DNA of 64,000 bases from Syntrophales bacterium (GCA_023229765.1 JALNYO010000013.1:1-64000); one strand, 5' to 3'; shown: positions 1-8,987, numbered from the stretch's first letter. The notes: generated by a model from the sequence alone, not told the origin. Translations and numbers: made by a program.

Positions 1-187
1 CAGAGTAAACCAGATCAGGGATGAAATATTCACCGTCAGCAAAACGCCTGCCGACAACCTCCATCGCACTGCGGGCGTCATCCAGAATTTTAGCGGGGTC
101 TTCATTGGCGTTAAGACGTTCTTCTACAATCTTTAACACCTCGTCTTCCTTGAGTTCCGCCATCAAACTGATCAAATCTCCTGCCAT
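1..187 (-). CDS. Corrinoid (B12-binding) protein, N-terminal part
   Basis: The first 62 residues are visible; the gene runs off the left edge. The sequence has the pattern of the helical cap of corrinoid proteins that serve methyltransferases (MtbC/MttC/MetH-like). It is short, acidic and helical, and contains GRRFADGEYFIPDL, matching the family's G-x-x-F-x-x-G-E-Y-F-x-P-[DE]-L signature. The His-bearing cobalamin domain would lie outside the window. The start ATG follows a GGAAGGAG ribosome site. It is last in the minus-strand series after the rhodanese gene, 128 bases downstream. Family knowledge: such proteins carry methyl groups between a substrate-specific methyltransferase and a C1 acceptor; the partner is not visible here. 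Co-transcription with the Liv/AOR genes is inference. Confidence 0.75.
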   Translation of the reverse strand, partial: MAGDLISLMAELKEDEVLKIVEERLNANEDPAKILDDARSAMEVVGRRFADGEYFIPDLVYS

Positions 188-247
188 CGCAATTCTCCTT
201 CCTTATCTAATTATGGTTATTATCTGATTGACCTTACAAATACATCG

Positions 248-296
248 TTTTCGGAATACAATAGCGAAGCTTAGCTCCGCCGTTGTATTCCGAAAA
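248..296. repeat. Long inverted repeat between rhodanese and corrinoid genes
   Basis: Two 14-base arms (248-261 and 283-296) pair perfectly around a 21-base loop. The T-run precedes the stem and the A-run follows it on both strands, so it is not a standard intrinsic terminator. It may be an RNA processing or stabilising hairpin. Confidence 0.6.
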
Positions 297-315
297 AAAC
301 AGAAGCTCTGAGGCC

Positions 316-1284
316 TCACTCGCACTTATATTTGACAACCGGCGCTTTTGGATCCGCCGTCCATTCCTGTATTGAGCCGTCATATATCTTTACATTAGTA
401 TATCCCAACACTTCATGCAACTCAAACCACAATGTGCCCGCATATCCACCAACGCCACAATAGACAATGATCTCTTTGGATTTATCCTTACCAACCACAT
501 TTAGAGCCATTTCCCTTGTTATATTGGCATCTTTCCATGTTCCGTAAGTGACCGCGCCACTTTTATCTTTTGTTAAATTCCAGAACCAGGGTGTCGCCAG
601 ACATTTTGCCCCGGGGATATGCCCTGGTCTCTGTGCCCAGGGTTCCTGTATCAGCCCAAAATAAACATCGGCATCTCTGGCATCAACTAAAAGGGATTTT
701 TTGGACCTTTTCTTCACATAGTCCTTTGAGACAAACATTTTTTTAAGTACTGCGCCGGCATATGTTACCGGGGTTGGCGTAACGACTTCGGCAGAGGCAG
801 CTCTCCCTTCTGCCGCCCACTTGTCGTATCCTCCATCAAGGATGGCCACGTTTTTAACACCGGCATACACTATCGTGGCTGCAACCCTGGCAGCATCGGC
901 CATAGCATAGACCCCCATTGGATCAGCAGTTCTGCCTACAACAACTACGATGGAATTGCCGGTTATCCCCGTTTTGCCCATGGTGGCAAAAAGGTCTTTC
1001 TCTTCAGGCAGTTCCATCCAGGGGAATTCCTTGCCGAAGAGATTTAAATACCAGTTGCCGAGACAGGGAACATTTACCGCGCCGAAAATATGACCTTTTG
1101 CATATTCGTCGGGATTTCGAACATCAAGGATGAGCAGGTTTGGAAAACCAATATTATCTGATAACCAATTAGTGGAAACAATAGGGTCAATCATGGATCG
1201 GGATGTTTGGGAAAAGCAATTATTACCCAGGGGCAAGACGATAAGTGCCAAAACCACCAAGCCAAACAATACGTCCTTTTTCAT
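316..1284 (-). CDS. Secreted two-domain rhodanese (sulfurtransferase-like)
   Basis: The 322-residue protein has an N-terminal signal peptide (MKKDVLFGLVVLALIVLPLG, then a polar region) and two rhodanese domains. Domain 1 starts LLILDVRNPDEYAKGHI. At its active-site loop it has VVVVGRTADP, so the catalytic Cys is missing. Domain 2 carries IIVYCGVGGYAG, with a plausible catalytic Cys. This inactive-plus-active layout is typical of TST/SseA-type proteins. The chosen ATG at 1284 follows GAAAGGAGG; an upstream in-frame ATG at 1332 lacks a ribosome site and would spoil the signal peptide. It lies 107 bases after livF and probably acts in the periplasm on sulfane sulfur or thiols. The substrate is unknown. 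Confidence 0.85.
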   Translation of the reverse strand: MKKDVLFGLVVLALIVLPLGNNCFSQTSRSMIDPIVSTNWLSDNIGFPNLLILDVRNPDEYAKGHIFGAVNVPCLGNWYLNLFGKEFPWMELPEEKDLFATMGKTGITGNSIVVVVGRTADPMGVYAMADAARVAATIVYAGVKNVAILDGGYDKWAAEGRAASAEVVTPTPVTYAGAVLKKMFVSKDYVKKRSKKSLLVDARDADVYFGLIQEPWAQRPGHIPGAKCLATPWFWNLTKDKSGAVTYGTWKDANITREMALNVVGKDKSKEIIVYCGVGGYAGTLWFELHEVLGYTNVKIYDGSIQEWTADPKAPVVKYKCE

Positions 1285-1391
1285 TTTCTTTCCTCCTTTC
1301 AAAGACTCATCAAATGGATAGAATGTGATCAAACGATCAAACGGGAAACGCCCCTGTTTGTAGAGCTTGATAACTTTTTATAAAAATTCCT

Positions 1392-2096
1392 TTAAAGACC
1401 CAAATATGCCTTTTTTATCATCTCATCTTGAAGGAGCTGCTTACTTTCTCCGGACAGGGTCACGCGCCCGTTTTCCAGCACATAGGCCCGATCTGCTATC
1501 TCCAGCGTCTGTTGTACATTTTGCTCCACCAGGAAAATTGAAATGCCTTCGTCCCTAAGCCTCTGGATGATGCTGAACATTTCCTCCACAACCAGCGGCG
1601 CCAGTCCGTTTGAGGGCTCATCGATGATGAGCAGTTTCGGTTTTGACATCAAGCCCCGACCGATGGCAACCATCTGCTGCTCGCCGCCGCTCATTGTCCT
1701 GGCCAATTGTGACTGTCTTGCCTTTAATCTGGGAAAAAGCTGAAAGACCTGTTCCATGGTCTGCTCCTTTTGATCCCAGACGCGCCGGAGATAGGCGCCC
1801 ATCTCCAGATTCTCGCGGACCGACATTTCGGGAAAAAGCTTTCGCCCCTCCGGTATATGGGAAATCCCCAACTCCACGATAACATTAGGCTTAAATCCAT
1901 CTATTCTCTTGTCCTGGAATTCCACACTCCCGGATGCCATGGGCAGCAAACCGGTTATTGCATTGAGCAAAGTGGTCTTGCCGGATCCATTGGTGCCAAC
2001 CAAGGCGACTATTTCCCCCTGCCTGATGGTTAAAGAAACATCCCACAACACCTGAATCTTGCCATAAAAAACACTGACGCTGTTAACTTTTAACAC
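1392..2096 (-). CDS. livF: Liv-type ABC transporter ATPase, LivF
   Basis: The 234-residue cytoplasmic ATPase has Walker A (GTNGSGKTT), signature MSGGEQQM, Walker B LLIIDEPSNGLAP and a switch His region. Length and the ISHIPEGRKLFPEMSV segment are typical of LivF. I chose GTG at 2096, preceded by a GGGGGAT site: it gives the family length and a 14-base overlap with livG. The longer reading from 2192 would add 32 residues unlike the family. It works with LivG, LivM, LivH and the binding protein upstream. The ligand cannot be read from the ATPase; its neighbours (alcohol and aldehyde oxidation) suggest something other than an amino acid. Confidence 0.93.
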   Translation of the reverse strand: MLKVNSVSVFYGKIQVLWDVSLTIRQGEIVALVGTNGSGKTTLLNAITGLLPMASGSVEFQDKRIDGFKPNVIVELGISHIPEGRKLFPEMSVRENLEMGAYLRRVWDQKEQTMEQVFQLFPRLKARQSQLARTMSGGEQQMVAIGRGLMSKPKLLIIDEPSNGLAPLVVEEMFSIIQRLRDEGISIFLVEQNVQQTLEIADRAYVLENGRVTLSGESKQLLQDEMIKKAYLGL

Positions 2097-2820
2097 GGGC
2101 CTTATCCCCCAGATATACCTTGATAACTTCTTCGCAGACAGCAATTTCCTCTGGCGTTCCTTCAGCAATCTTTGAACCATGGTGAAGCACAATGATCCGC
2201 CCGCACAGGTTCATGATGGCTTTCATGACGTGCTCAATCATAATAATGGTAATCCCCCTGCACCTGATTCTCGTGATCAAATCCATCGCCTGAACGACCT
2301 CGGTCTGATTTAATCCTGCCATTATCTCGTCCAGCAAAATGAGTTCCGGATCGGTTGCCAACGCCCGGGCAACTTCCAGCCGTTTCTGATTGCTCAGAGT
2401 GAGATCCCTGGCGGGGGTTAATATCGCCCCGGATAACCCGACAAATGCCAAAATTTCCGATGCTTTTGCAACGGCATCCGCTGATGACAGCCCGGGCGAT
2501 ATCCCAAAATAGGATCCCAACATAACATTATCAAGAACGGACATATTCGCAAAGACCTTGACAGTCTGAAAGGTCCTTGCTACTCCCATTCTGCATATCT
2601 TATAAGGACTTACACCGGCGATATCCTGGCCTTTAAATTTAATGCTTCCTGATTTCGGACTTAAAGCGCCCGATATCAAGTTAAACAACGTCGTTTTGCC
2701 TGCCCCATTGGGACCAATGAGCCCAACCGTTTCATTTTTTTCTACATGGAAGTCCACACTGGAAACAGCAGTCAGTCCTCCAAAATACTCGGTCACTCCT
2801 TGACCTTCAAGTATCGGCAT
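2083..2820 (-). CDS. livG: Liv-type ABC transporter ATPase, LivG
   Basis: The 245-residue ATPase has Walker A GPNGAGKTTLFN, the LivG hallmark GVARTFQTVKVF, signature LTLSNQKRLEVARAL (in place of the usual LSGGQ) and Walker B LILLDEIMAGLN. LivG-family proteins often show this degenerate signature. Start ATG 2820 follows CGGAGAGG. The upstream extension to 2913 overlaps livM by about 100 bases and has no ribosome site of its own. It overlaps livM by 14 bases and livF by 14 bases, indicating translational coupling. It forms the heterodimeric ATPase with LivF on the cytoplasmic side. Confidence 0.94.
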   Translation of the reverse strand: MPILEGQGVTEYFGGLTAVSSVDFHVEKNETVGLIGPNGAGKTTLFNLISGALSPKSGSIKFKGQDIAGVSPYKICRMGVARTFQTVKVFANMSVLDNVMLGSYFGISPGLSSADAVAKASEILAFVGLSGAILTPARDLTLSNQKRLEVARALATDPELILLDEIMAGLNQTEVVQAMDLITRIRCRGITIIMIEHVMKAIMNLCGRIIVLHHGSKIAEGTPEEIAVCEEVIKVYLGDKARVKS

Positions 2821-3757
2821 TTTTCCTCTCCGAAATTCTTTTCCATGTTTTTTGTACCAACCCGACAATACCCTCCGGCAAATACAGGATCGCGACCAGC
2901 AGTATGACGCCAAAAATGAGCATGTAGTAATAGGGGAACCTGGTTATTAAAAATTCTTCCAGGTAGGTAAAGATAGCGGCGCCAATGACAGGGCCCAACA
3001 GATGTCCCATACCGCCAAAGATAGCCATCAGGACCGGCATGAAAGAAAGAATCGGGTTGAAGGCAATTCTCGGATCAATGTACGTCCATCTTGTCGCCAT
3101 GATTGCCCCCGCCGTTCCCATAAAAAAGGCGCTGATCGCAAACATGGAGATTTTCAAACCCGTTACATTGATGCCGGTATGAGCCGCTGCCTCCTCATAT
3201 TCCCCGATACTCTGCAGGGCTAACCCGAATCTGGAATTTTTTATAAAATGGGCGACAAGTATCAATATCACAAAAATAGCGAGCATATAGTAATAGACCG
3301 TGGTGTTGTCCGTGGTAGGAACCACCCTCCCGGTCGTGCCTGTTATATTTACTTCCCACCAAAGGACAAAATGGAGGAGGAATTGAACAAGCCCAAAGGT
3401 GAACATGACAAAATATATGCCCTTCAGGCGCAGGGTCAAAGCCCCAACCAGGATCGCCAGACAAAAACTGACCAGCCCGCCGATCACGACAACGACAGGC
3501 AAGGGTAACACAAACCCGAGCAGGGCCGACGTATACACGCCTGCCCCGAAGAAGGCCGCAGGGGCCAGTGAGACATAGCCTGTAGGCCCGGAAAACATGA
3601 CCCAGCTTACCGTAATGATAATATACATTAAAATGCTGGTCAGCAGTATGACCGAATACCGGGGGGCATAGAGGGGTGACGTAATCAGCAGGATCAGGAA
3701 AATCAAAGATAAAACCAATCCCAGGTATTTTTTGCAGGCAACTTTCATAATATCCAT
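2807..3757 (-). CDS. livM: Liv-type ABC transporter permease, LivM
   Basis: The 316-residue integral membrane protein has about eight hydrophobic segments and the LivM permease motif GLALQSIGEYEEAAAHTGIN, which is the EAA-like loop contacting the ATPases. It also has the conserved IFGGMGHLLGPVIGA segment. It follows livH with a 4-base gap and overlaps livG by 14 bases. It pairs with LivH to form the inner-membrane channel. Start ATG 3757 follows GGGGAAAA; a second Met at residue 4 is an equal candidate. Nothing unusual is seen. Confidence 0.93.
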   Translation of the reverse strand: MDIMKVACKKYLGLVLSLIFLILLITSPLYAPRYSVILLTSILMYIIITVSWVMFSGPTGYVSLAPAAFFGAGVYTSALLGFVLPLPVVVVIGGLVSFCLAILVGALTLRLKGIYFVMFTFGLVQFLLHFVLWWEVNITGTTGRVVPTTDNTTVYYYMLAIFVILILVAHFIKNSRFGLALQSIGEYEEAAAHTGINVTGLKISMFAISAFFMGTAGAIMATRWTYIDPRIAFNPILSFMPVLMAIFGGMGHLLGPVIGAAIFTYLEEFLITRFPYYYMLIFGVILLVAILYLPEGIVGLVQKTWKRISERKNADT

Positions 3758-3761
3758 TTTT

Positions 3762-4631
3762 CTATTTTCCCCAGATGCCGGTTGGCCTTGCCAGGAGCAT
3801 AAGCATGAAGATTACGTAATAGGCAACCAGTGACAGACCTGGCTGGATAGAGGTTACAATGCTGCCCACGAGTCCCAGCAGAAAACCCCCGATGAAACTT
3901 CCCGGGATACTGCCCAACCCCCCCAAAACGATCACAATAAGGGCAATCATGGTGTATTCGAGCCCCATCGTCGGTTGAATCTGGAAGGACATGCTGATAA
4001 GTGAACCGCCCAACCCCGCCATCAAGGCGCCAAAGCCGAAACAGATGGCCAGCACCTGGTTGATGTTCACACCCATGAGTTCGGCTGCCGATGAATCCTG
4101 AGCTGCGGCCCTGATCGCTTTCCCGAAACGGGTACGGGCCATGAAAAGGTAAAAAACCAAACCAATTACCACTGCAAATCCCAAGGTTATCAGCCGATTA
4201 GCCGAAAACTTCGCTCCCCAGAAATTAACTGAAACAGCCAGGAAGGAGTAGCCCTTGATGTCGGCTCCCCAGATCAGGATGGCGACGTTCTGAATGATAA
4301 AAAGCAGGGCGAAGCAGGCCAGCATGGAGTTGCCCTCATAGGCGGCCGGGGTTGCAGCCGAAGTTCTGAGGCGTGTGAACAAGGTTCGATAAAGTATAAA
4401 ACCAATGATAAATGTTACAGGTCCTGAAAAGGCCAGGGAAACCAGGGGATTGATCCCCCAAAGGGTGTACAGAGCCCAGGTGGTGAAGGCGCCGAGCATG
4501 ATAAATTCGCCGTGGGCGATATTCAGCACCCGGGCAACCCCATATTGCAGACTTAACCCTACGGCAATAAGAGCATAGATGCCGCCCATCAGTAAACCGG
4601 CAATCACTACGTCCAGGATTCTTACAATCAT
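3762..4631 (-). CDS. livH: Liv-type ABC transporter permease, LivH
   Basis: The 289-residue membrane protein has the LivH start (LLMGGIYALIAVGLSLQYGV), the ARVLNIAHGEFIMLG segment, the cytoplasmic loop GKAIRAAAQDSSAAELMGV and IVLGGLGSIPGSFIGG near the C terminus. Family length is normal. It is separated from the binding-protein gene by 170 bases containing a large hairpin, but only 4 bases from livM. This is the usual layout when the binding protein is made in excess over the membrane parts. Confidence 0.93.
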   Translation of the reverse strand: MIVRILDVVIAGLLMGGIYALIAVGLSLQYGVARVLNIAHGEFIMLGAFTTWALYTLWGINPLVSLAFSGPVTFIIGFILYRTLFTRLRTSAATPAAYEGNSMLACFALLFIIQNVAILIWGADIKGYSFLAVSVNFWGAKFSANRLITLGFAVVIGLVFYLFMARTRFGKAIRAAAQDSSAAELMGVNINQVLAICFGFGALMAGLGGSLISMSFQIQPTMGLEYTMIALIVIVLGGLGSIPGSFIGGFLLGLVGSIVTSIQPGLSLVAYYVIFMLMLLARPTGIWGK

Positions 4632-4673
4632 TATGATGGTTCCCAGGTTCTATAAGTTGCGGCTGCATATTGT

Positions 4674-4738
4674 TCAAAAGGGGGATATAAACCCTCGGCG
4701 GGAAAACTTGCCACCGGGGTTTTTTTACCCCCTTTTGA
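4674..4738. promoter_or_regulatory. Large hairpin between binding-protein and livH genes
   Basis: Eleven-base arms (4674-4684 and 4728-4738) pair perfectly. Inner AAACCC(T)CGG/CCGGGGTTT segments extend the stem. On the minus strand it lies between the binding-protein stop and livH. Stem-loops here commonly block 3' exonuclease or partly terminate, keeping binding-protein mRNA abundant. The function is inferred from position. Confidence 0.55.
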
Positions 4739-4801
4739 CACACTGCCTGCCATCAACGTTTTTAAGTCGTAACCTAAAAGTGCCCGCTTGTGTTAATTTC
4801 T

Positions 4802-6004
4802 TTACTTAGGCCACGCCGGTTTGGGGTATAAGGGCGGCGCAGTGCGCTTCTTTCCGACATCGATCACTTCAAATACGCCCTTTTGCCACTGGCCGATCTC
4901 GCCGGGATGATTTACGAAATATCGATCTTTATCGTACCAGAACGGTCCCAACGCCGTGTCAAACCTCTCTTTGGCCATGATATCCCTGATCTTTTTCTGA
5001 TTCAGAGTTCCCGCTTTCTCGATAGCCTGCTGGAAATGCTGTAGCGACGACCAATAATAAAGACCTCCCCAATAGTCAGGTTCCACCTTAAATTTTGCCA
5101 CATGCTTGGCTACGAGCTCTTTGGCGCCGGCAGAAATTTTTGCATTCCAGGCGCCTCCCCCCATGACTCCCTCCACCACGTTCTTGCCGAACGTATCTCT
5201 GTAGAGATTGGGAGAAAAGGGCAAAACAGTGATCAAGAAGGAGTTGAAGTTAATGCCAAGCTCCAGGGACTGCTTGGTCAGAAGCATGCCTTCATCAGGA
5301 TAACCGGCAACAAAAAGGGCATCGACACCAAGCGAACTGGCCTCTTTCAAGAGTGGCGACAAGTCCTTGATGCCAGGGGGAAAGCTTTTCTTCATTTTGA
5401 CTTCAATGCCGGCCTTTTTTAAATACGGGGCTGTGGCATTGCCATACTCTATGCCATGGAGGTCTCCCCGGTATATAAGCGCCACTGACTTCACGCCGAC
5501 TTCTTTATAAATGTCGACGATCGCCGGGGCCTGAGTATCGGAAAAATTCAAAACCTGGAAGAAGTAAGGCAAACTGAGTTTCTTGAGTTCCAAGGCTCCG
5601 CCCGGTCCGCCGATCAGGATATAGCCGTATTTGTTGGCAACGGGAGCGGCGGCAAAGAGCCAGCCGGTGCCCCAAGGAGGGAAGATAAAATCGACCTTAT
5701 CTTCCAGAATCAACTTTTCCAGCAAGTTAGTCATTGTGCCTATATCGCTTTTATCATCATATCTTTTAAGTTCAACGGGCAACTTTTTGCCATACTCCTT
5801 CACATATATTCCGCCTTTTTTGTTGACCTCCTCCACCCATAACTCGTAAATTGGACCACCCGCTATCGCTACCGCACCTGCTAAGGGACCGGAAAGAGAA
5901 ATCGCCTGGCCAATGACTATTTTATCCTTGGCTCCGGCGGCGCCAACCAGAGACACCACAACAAAAACACACACAAACAAAACCAACAATACCCTTTTCT
6001 TCAT
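4802..6004 (-). CDS. Periplasmic branched-chain-amino-acid-type binding protein
   Basis: The 400-residue protein has a clear signal peptide (MKKRVLLVLFVCVFVVVSLV, cleavage near AGA-KD) and the periplasmic binding protein type I fold (Peripla_BP_6/LivK). Visible family landmarks are IVIGQAISLSGPLAG, the central VKSVALIYRGDLHG strand and the late NQKKIRDIMAKERFDTALGP region. It begins 105 bases after the AOR gene and feeds the LivHMGF transporter below. Members of this superfamily bind amino acids, but also aromatic acids, urea and short acyl compounds. The link to ADH and AOR favours an alcohol-, aldehyde- or acid-related ligand, but the sequence alone does not show it. Confidence 0.88.
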   Translation of the reverse strand: MKKRVLLVLFVCVFVVVSLVGAAGAKDKIVIGQAISLSGPLAGAVAIAGGPIYELWVEEVNKKGGIYVKEYGKKLPVELKRYDDKSDIGTMTNLLEKLILEDKVDFIFPPWGTGWLFAAAPVANKYGYILIGGPGGALELKKLSLPYFFQVLNFSDTQAPAIVDIYKEVGVKSVALIYRGDLHGIEYGNATAPYLKKAGIEVKMKKSFPPGIKDLSPLLKEASSLGVDALFVAGYPDEGMLLTKQSLELGINFNSFLITVLPFSPNLYRDTFGKNVVEGVMGGGAWNAKISAGAKELVAKHVAKFKVEPDYWGGLYYWSSLQHFQQAIEKAGTLNQKKIRDIMAKERFDTALGPFWYDKDRYFVNHPGEIGQWQKGVFEVIDVGKKRTAPPLYPKPAWPK

Positions 6005-6109
6005 TTTCTCCCTCCTTTTTAGAAAGTCTAAAAAATGATTTTAAAGTCTTGTCACCACAAATCGGCTCTCCGGCTCCCTTGGCATCTGCCCTTCGTTATC
6101 TGCTAAACA

Positions 6110-7810
6110 TCAGTAATTCAAGACCCCATCAAGCTCTATCGGTTTAACATCGAATACAGCTCCTGTTGCCGGGGATTTTTCAGTGAGGAAGAATTCCGGC
6201 AGACGATCGCTTTCCGCTGCAAGCCCGGCAGCGACATTAAAGGCTTTTTCCCTTAAAAGGGATTGCCTCCCTATATCGAGAATCTTGTCAAAATCCCACT
6301 CCCCCCCGTAAACGCTGGCCACCAATTCCGGTATGGTTTCGGGCGAAGCGGCAGAGAACCAGGCAAACAGGCACATGAAGCTGTCCGCAGCGGCAGAAAA
6401 GGCTTGCATCATGGCGGAAGCGGCTGCCTGGGCTAACGGAGAAAGCGGATCAATTGGCGCTTCAAGAGTCAGGCCGGCTGTATGATCGGCTCCCATAGGC
6501 GAGGTGGCATAGGTAACACCTGTCCCCTTTAAATTTCTCGGGTCGTATGCAGCCATACCCTGCCCTTTTACGGTCGGGATTCTTTTTACTCCCAGAGCCT
6601 TGCCTGTTACAAAAGTACCTTGTCCCAACAGCTTGCCCAGTTCGGTTCCAGAGATCATCTCCTCGATCAGTCCGATGGCCGCTTTGCCATCTCCCCAGGG
6701 GATCTTCCCTGCTTCCATGCAAACGCCTATGGTTGCCCCCATCTCAATGGTATCAATCCCAAAATCATCGCACAACCGGTCCATACGAGCGATTACATCG
6801 AAATCGGCTATTTCACAGTTAGCGCCGAAAAGGGCGATGGTTTCATATTCCAGACTGGATGTTTCGTATTCTCCCTTGGCATCATTATAATGATTGGAGC
6901 AGCGTATAACGCAGCCTGCCTGACATGGCTCACCAGTTTTTCCGCCATTTTCTTTCAGCTTGTTCAAAAATCGTTCCGCATTTATGGAAGCCAGCTTGTC
7001 ATAGAATTTTCCGCTGTAATTGCGGACGGGAAGAATTGCCCTGGAACCTGTAACATCAACGAGTGCGGGCGTGCCAATCTCGCGCAGCCATCTCATTCCT
7101 TCATTGTTCATCGCTATATTTGCAAATTTTTTTCTGGCAGCCTCATACCGCTTCTTGTCGGCGTATTGGAATACGCAAGGCTTTTCACATTTTTCAATTA
7201 CTACGGCTTTTATTTTTTTTGAACCCATGACTGCGCCCATTCCGCCCCGGGCCAATGCACGAGATGGATAACCTGTGGTTGCATCCAGATTCTGCACTGT
7301 TGAGTTCCTGCACATCATTTCTCCCGCCTTACCTATGGAGATCACTCCGATCTTCTTGCCGTAGCGTTCCTTTAATTTTTCAACCAGCGGATAATTTGTG
7401 AGTCCCACGTAATCATCGGCGGGCACAAGTTCCGCTGTCCCGTCTTTTCCTATTTTCAGCAACTGCCACTTCTTGGAAGCCGGGAGGCCTTCCAGAATAA
7501 TCATTTTAATGTCATGCTGTCCCAGCATGGTCGCAAAGGTGCCGCCCGAATTAGCTTCCTTGATCCCACCTGTAAGTGGACTTTTTCCCCCAATGGAGAG
7601 CCGGTGGGCTGTCGTCACCGTAGTTCCGGCCAGCAGCGTCGTACAGATAATCAGTTTGTTCCCGGCGCCCAAAGGATCGCAGGTTGGATCTACTTCATCG
7701 CTCATTACTTTAGAGATCAGGCTTCGGCCACCCAACAGCCGGTATTCTTTTTTCAGTTCCTCCTGCGAGATCGTCTTTTTCTTGACATTAACCCTGTATA
7801 CTTTTGCCAT
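6110..7810 (-). CDS. aor: Aldehyde:ferredoxin oxidoreductase family protein (tungsten/pterin)
   Basis: The 566-residue protein has the N-terminal AOR pterin-binding domain (RLLGGRSLISKVM, then LSIGGKSPLTGGIKEANSGG). The [4Fe-4S] ligands are C-x2-C-x3-C in GEPCQAGCVIRCSN, with a fourth Cys in SFMCLFAWF near residue 480. These are the four positions used by the family. The family oxidises aldehydes to acids with ferredoxin and a W-bis-pterin cofactor, or runs in reverse as an acid reductase. It follows the alcohol dehydrogenase by 19 bases in a likely two-step alcohol-aldehyde-acid module. Start ATG follows GAGGAGGG. It is somewhat shorter than the roughly 605-residue archaeal AOR. Substrate unknown. 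Confidence 0.92.
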   Translation of the reverse strand: MAKVYRVNVKKKTISQEELKKEYRLLGGRSLISKVMSDEVDPTCDPLGAGNKLIICTTLLAGTTVTTAHRLSIGGKSPLTGGIKEANSGGTFATMLGQHDIKMIILEGLPASKKWQLLKIGKDGTAELVPADDYVGLTNYPLVEKLKERYGKKIGVISIGKAGEMMCRNSTVQNLDATTGYPSRALARGGMGAVMGSKKIKAVVIEKCEKPCVFQYADKKRYEAARKKFANIAMNNEGMRWLREIGTPALVDVTGSRAILPVRNYSGKFYDKLASINAERFLNKLKENGGKTGEPCQAGCVIRCSNHYNDAKGEYETSSLEYETIALFGANCEIADFDVIARMDRLCDDFGIDTIEMGATIGVCMEAGKIPWGDGKAAIGLIEEMISGTELGKLLGQGTFVTGKALGVKRIPTVKGQGMAAYDPRNLKGTGVTYATSPMGADHTAGLTLEAPIDPLSPLAQAAASAMMQAFSAAADSFMCLFAWFSAASPETIPELVASVYGGEWDFDKILDIGRQSLLREKAFNVAAGLAAESDRLPEFFLTEKSPATGAVFDVKPIELDGVLNY

Positions 7811-7829
7811 TGCTATTCCCTCCTCTTTC

Positions 7830-8987
7830 TTAATATTTGTACACTTCCTTCAGCATAGACAATACCTGTTGGGCGGAAGCCCGTTTAGGTCCAAACATGG
7901 CGCCATCGTCTGTCAGGACGCCTCCGACTATTTTTTCCAGCGAGGCCTCCTTGATCTTAAATTCTTTCAAGCTGGGGATACCCACCTCCCGGTTCAAACT
8001 ACGGATAGCTTCGGCAACCTTAGCGCCCAATTTTGCGGGTGAAAGTTTTTTAGAAAGTGAAAGACCCATAGCTTGAGCAATCCGTTCTACCTTTTCAGGA
8101 ACGGCATCAGCCACGAATTCTATAGCTGCCGGCAGCGCCAGAGCGCAGCCTATGCCGTGCGGAATGTGATAATGGGCGCCGAGAGTGTGGGCAATGGCAT
8201 GCCCCCAGTGGATCAGCGAATCGTTAAAAGAGATGCCTGCAATCAGCGCGGCAAAGGCCATGTTTGTCCGGGCTTCGAGATCACTGCCGTTTTTCACGGC
8301 CTTGCTGAGATTCTGGATAACAAGCACGATCGCTTTTTCAGCCAGGACATCCGACATAGGGTTCATTCCCTCAGAGGTCAAAGCTTCTGCCGCATGGGCA
8401 AAAGCATCCATCCCTGTAGATGCGGTGATACCGGGGGGAAGCCCCAGCATCAATTCCGGATCCACAATAGCCAGCGTTGCAACGGCAGCAGGGCCTATTA
8501 CCCCTTTTTTGCTATTGCTCGCCGTATCCGAGACAACAGTAACCCCTGTCATTTCGCTGCCAGTCCCTGCAGTTGTGGGGATTAAAACAGTTATTTTCCC
8601 TGGTTTGTGCGGGGCGCCCGAGCCTACATAATAACGGCTGATCGGTGGCGGGTTGGTCAGCAGCACATTTATCCCCTTGGCGGTGTCCATCGAACTGCCT
8701 CCACCGACCCCCACGACCCCGTCAACTTTCCATTTATTGGCAATTGCCGCCGCCTCGTTCATCAAAGTATCCGGCGGATCTGCCTGTACGCCGTCAAATA
8801 GAACGATCTCAATCCCTGCGGCCTTTAAATTGTCGATAATTTTATCGCTGATCCCGGCACTTGCAACCCCCTTGTCATATACACACATGACCTTTTTCGC
8901 GCCCAGTTCCCTGACTTTCATTCCCGTTCTCAGCGAAGCTCCCGGCCCAAAAAGGACAGGCACCGATCTACTGAAACTAACAATCAT
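7830..8987 (-). CDS. Iron-containing alcohol dehydrogenase
   Basis: The 385-residue group III alcohol dehydrogenase has the NAD(P)-binding GGGSSMDTAKG and PTTAGTGSEMT motifs. Candidate metal ligands are Asp and His in STGMDAFAHAAEA, and His in HWGHAIAHTLG and HYHIPHG. Length is normal for the FucO/AdhB/1,3-propanediol dehydrogenase group. It is the first gene of the catabolic operon, 180 bases downstream of a likely sigma-54 start site, and is followed after 19 bases by the AOR gene. Start ATG follows GGAAAGGAGG. It would interconvert an alcohol and the aldehyde handled by AOR. Which alcohol cannot be told from the sequence. Confidence 0.94.
   Translation of the reverse strand: MIVSFSRSVPVLFGPGASLRTGMKVRELGAKKVMCVYDKGVASAGISDKIIDNLKAAGIEIVLFDGVQADPPDTLMNEAAAIANKWKVDGVVGVGGGSSMDTAKGINVLLTNPPPISRYYVGSGAPHKPGKITVLIPTTAGTGSEMTGVTVVSDTASNSKKGVIGPAAVATLAIVDPELMLGLPPGITASTGMDAFAHAAEALTSEGMNPMSDVLAEKAIVLVIQNLSKAVKNGSDLEARTNMAFAALIAGISFNDSLIHWGHAIAHTLGAHYHIPHGIGCALALPAAIEFVADAVPEKVERIAQAMGLSLSKKLSPAKLGAKVAEAIRSLNREVGIPSLKEFKIKEASLEKIVGGVLTDDGAMFGPKRASAQQVLSMLKEVYKY

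Noticed and set aside
248..296. Intrinsic terminator for the rhodanese gene
   Set aside because: The T-run is on the wrong side of the stem for both strands.
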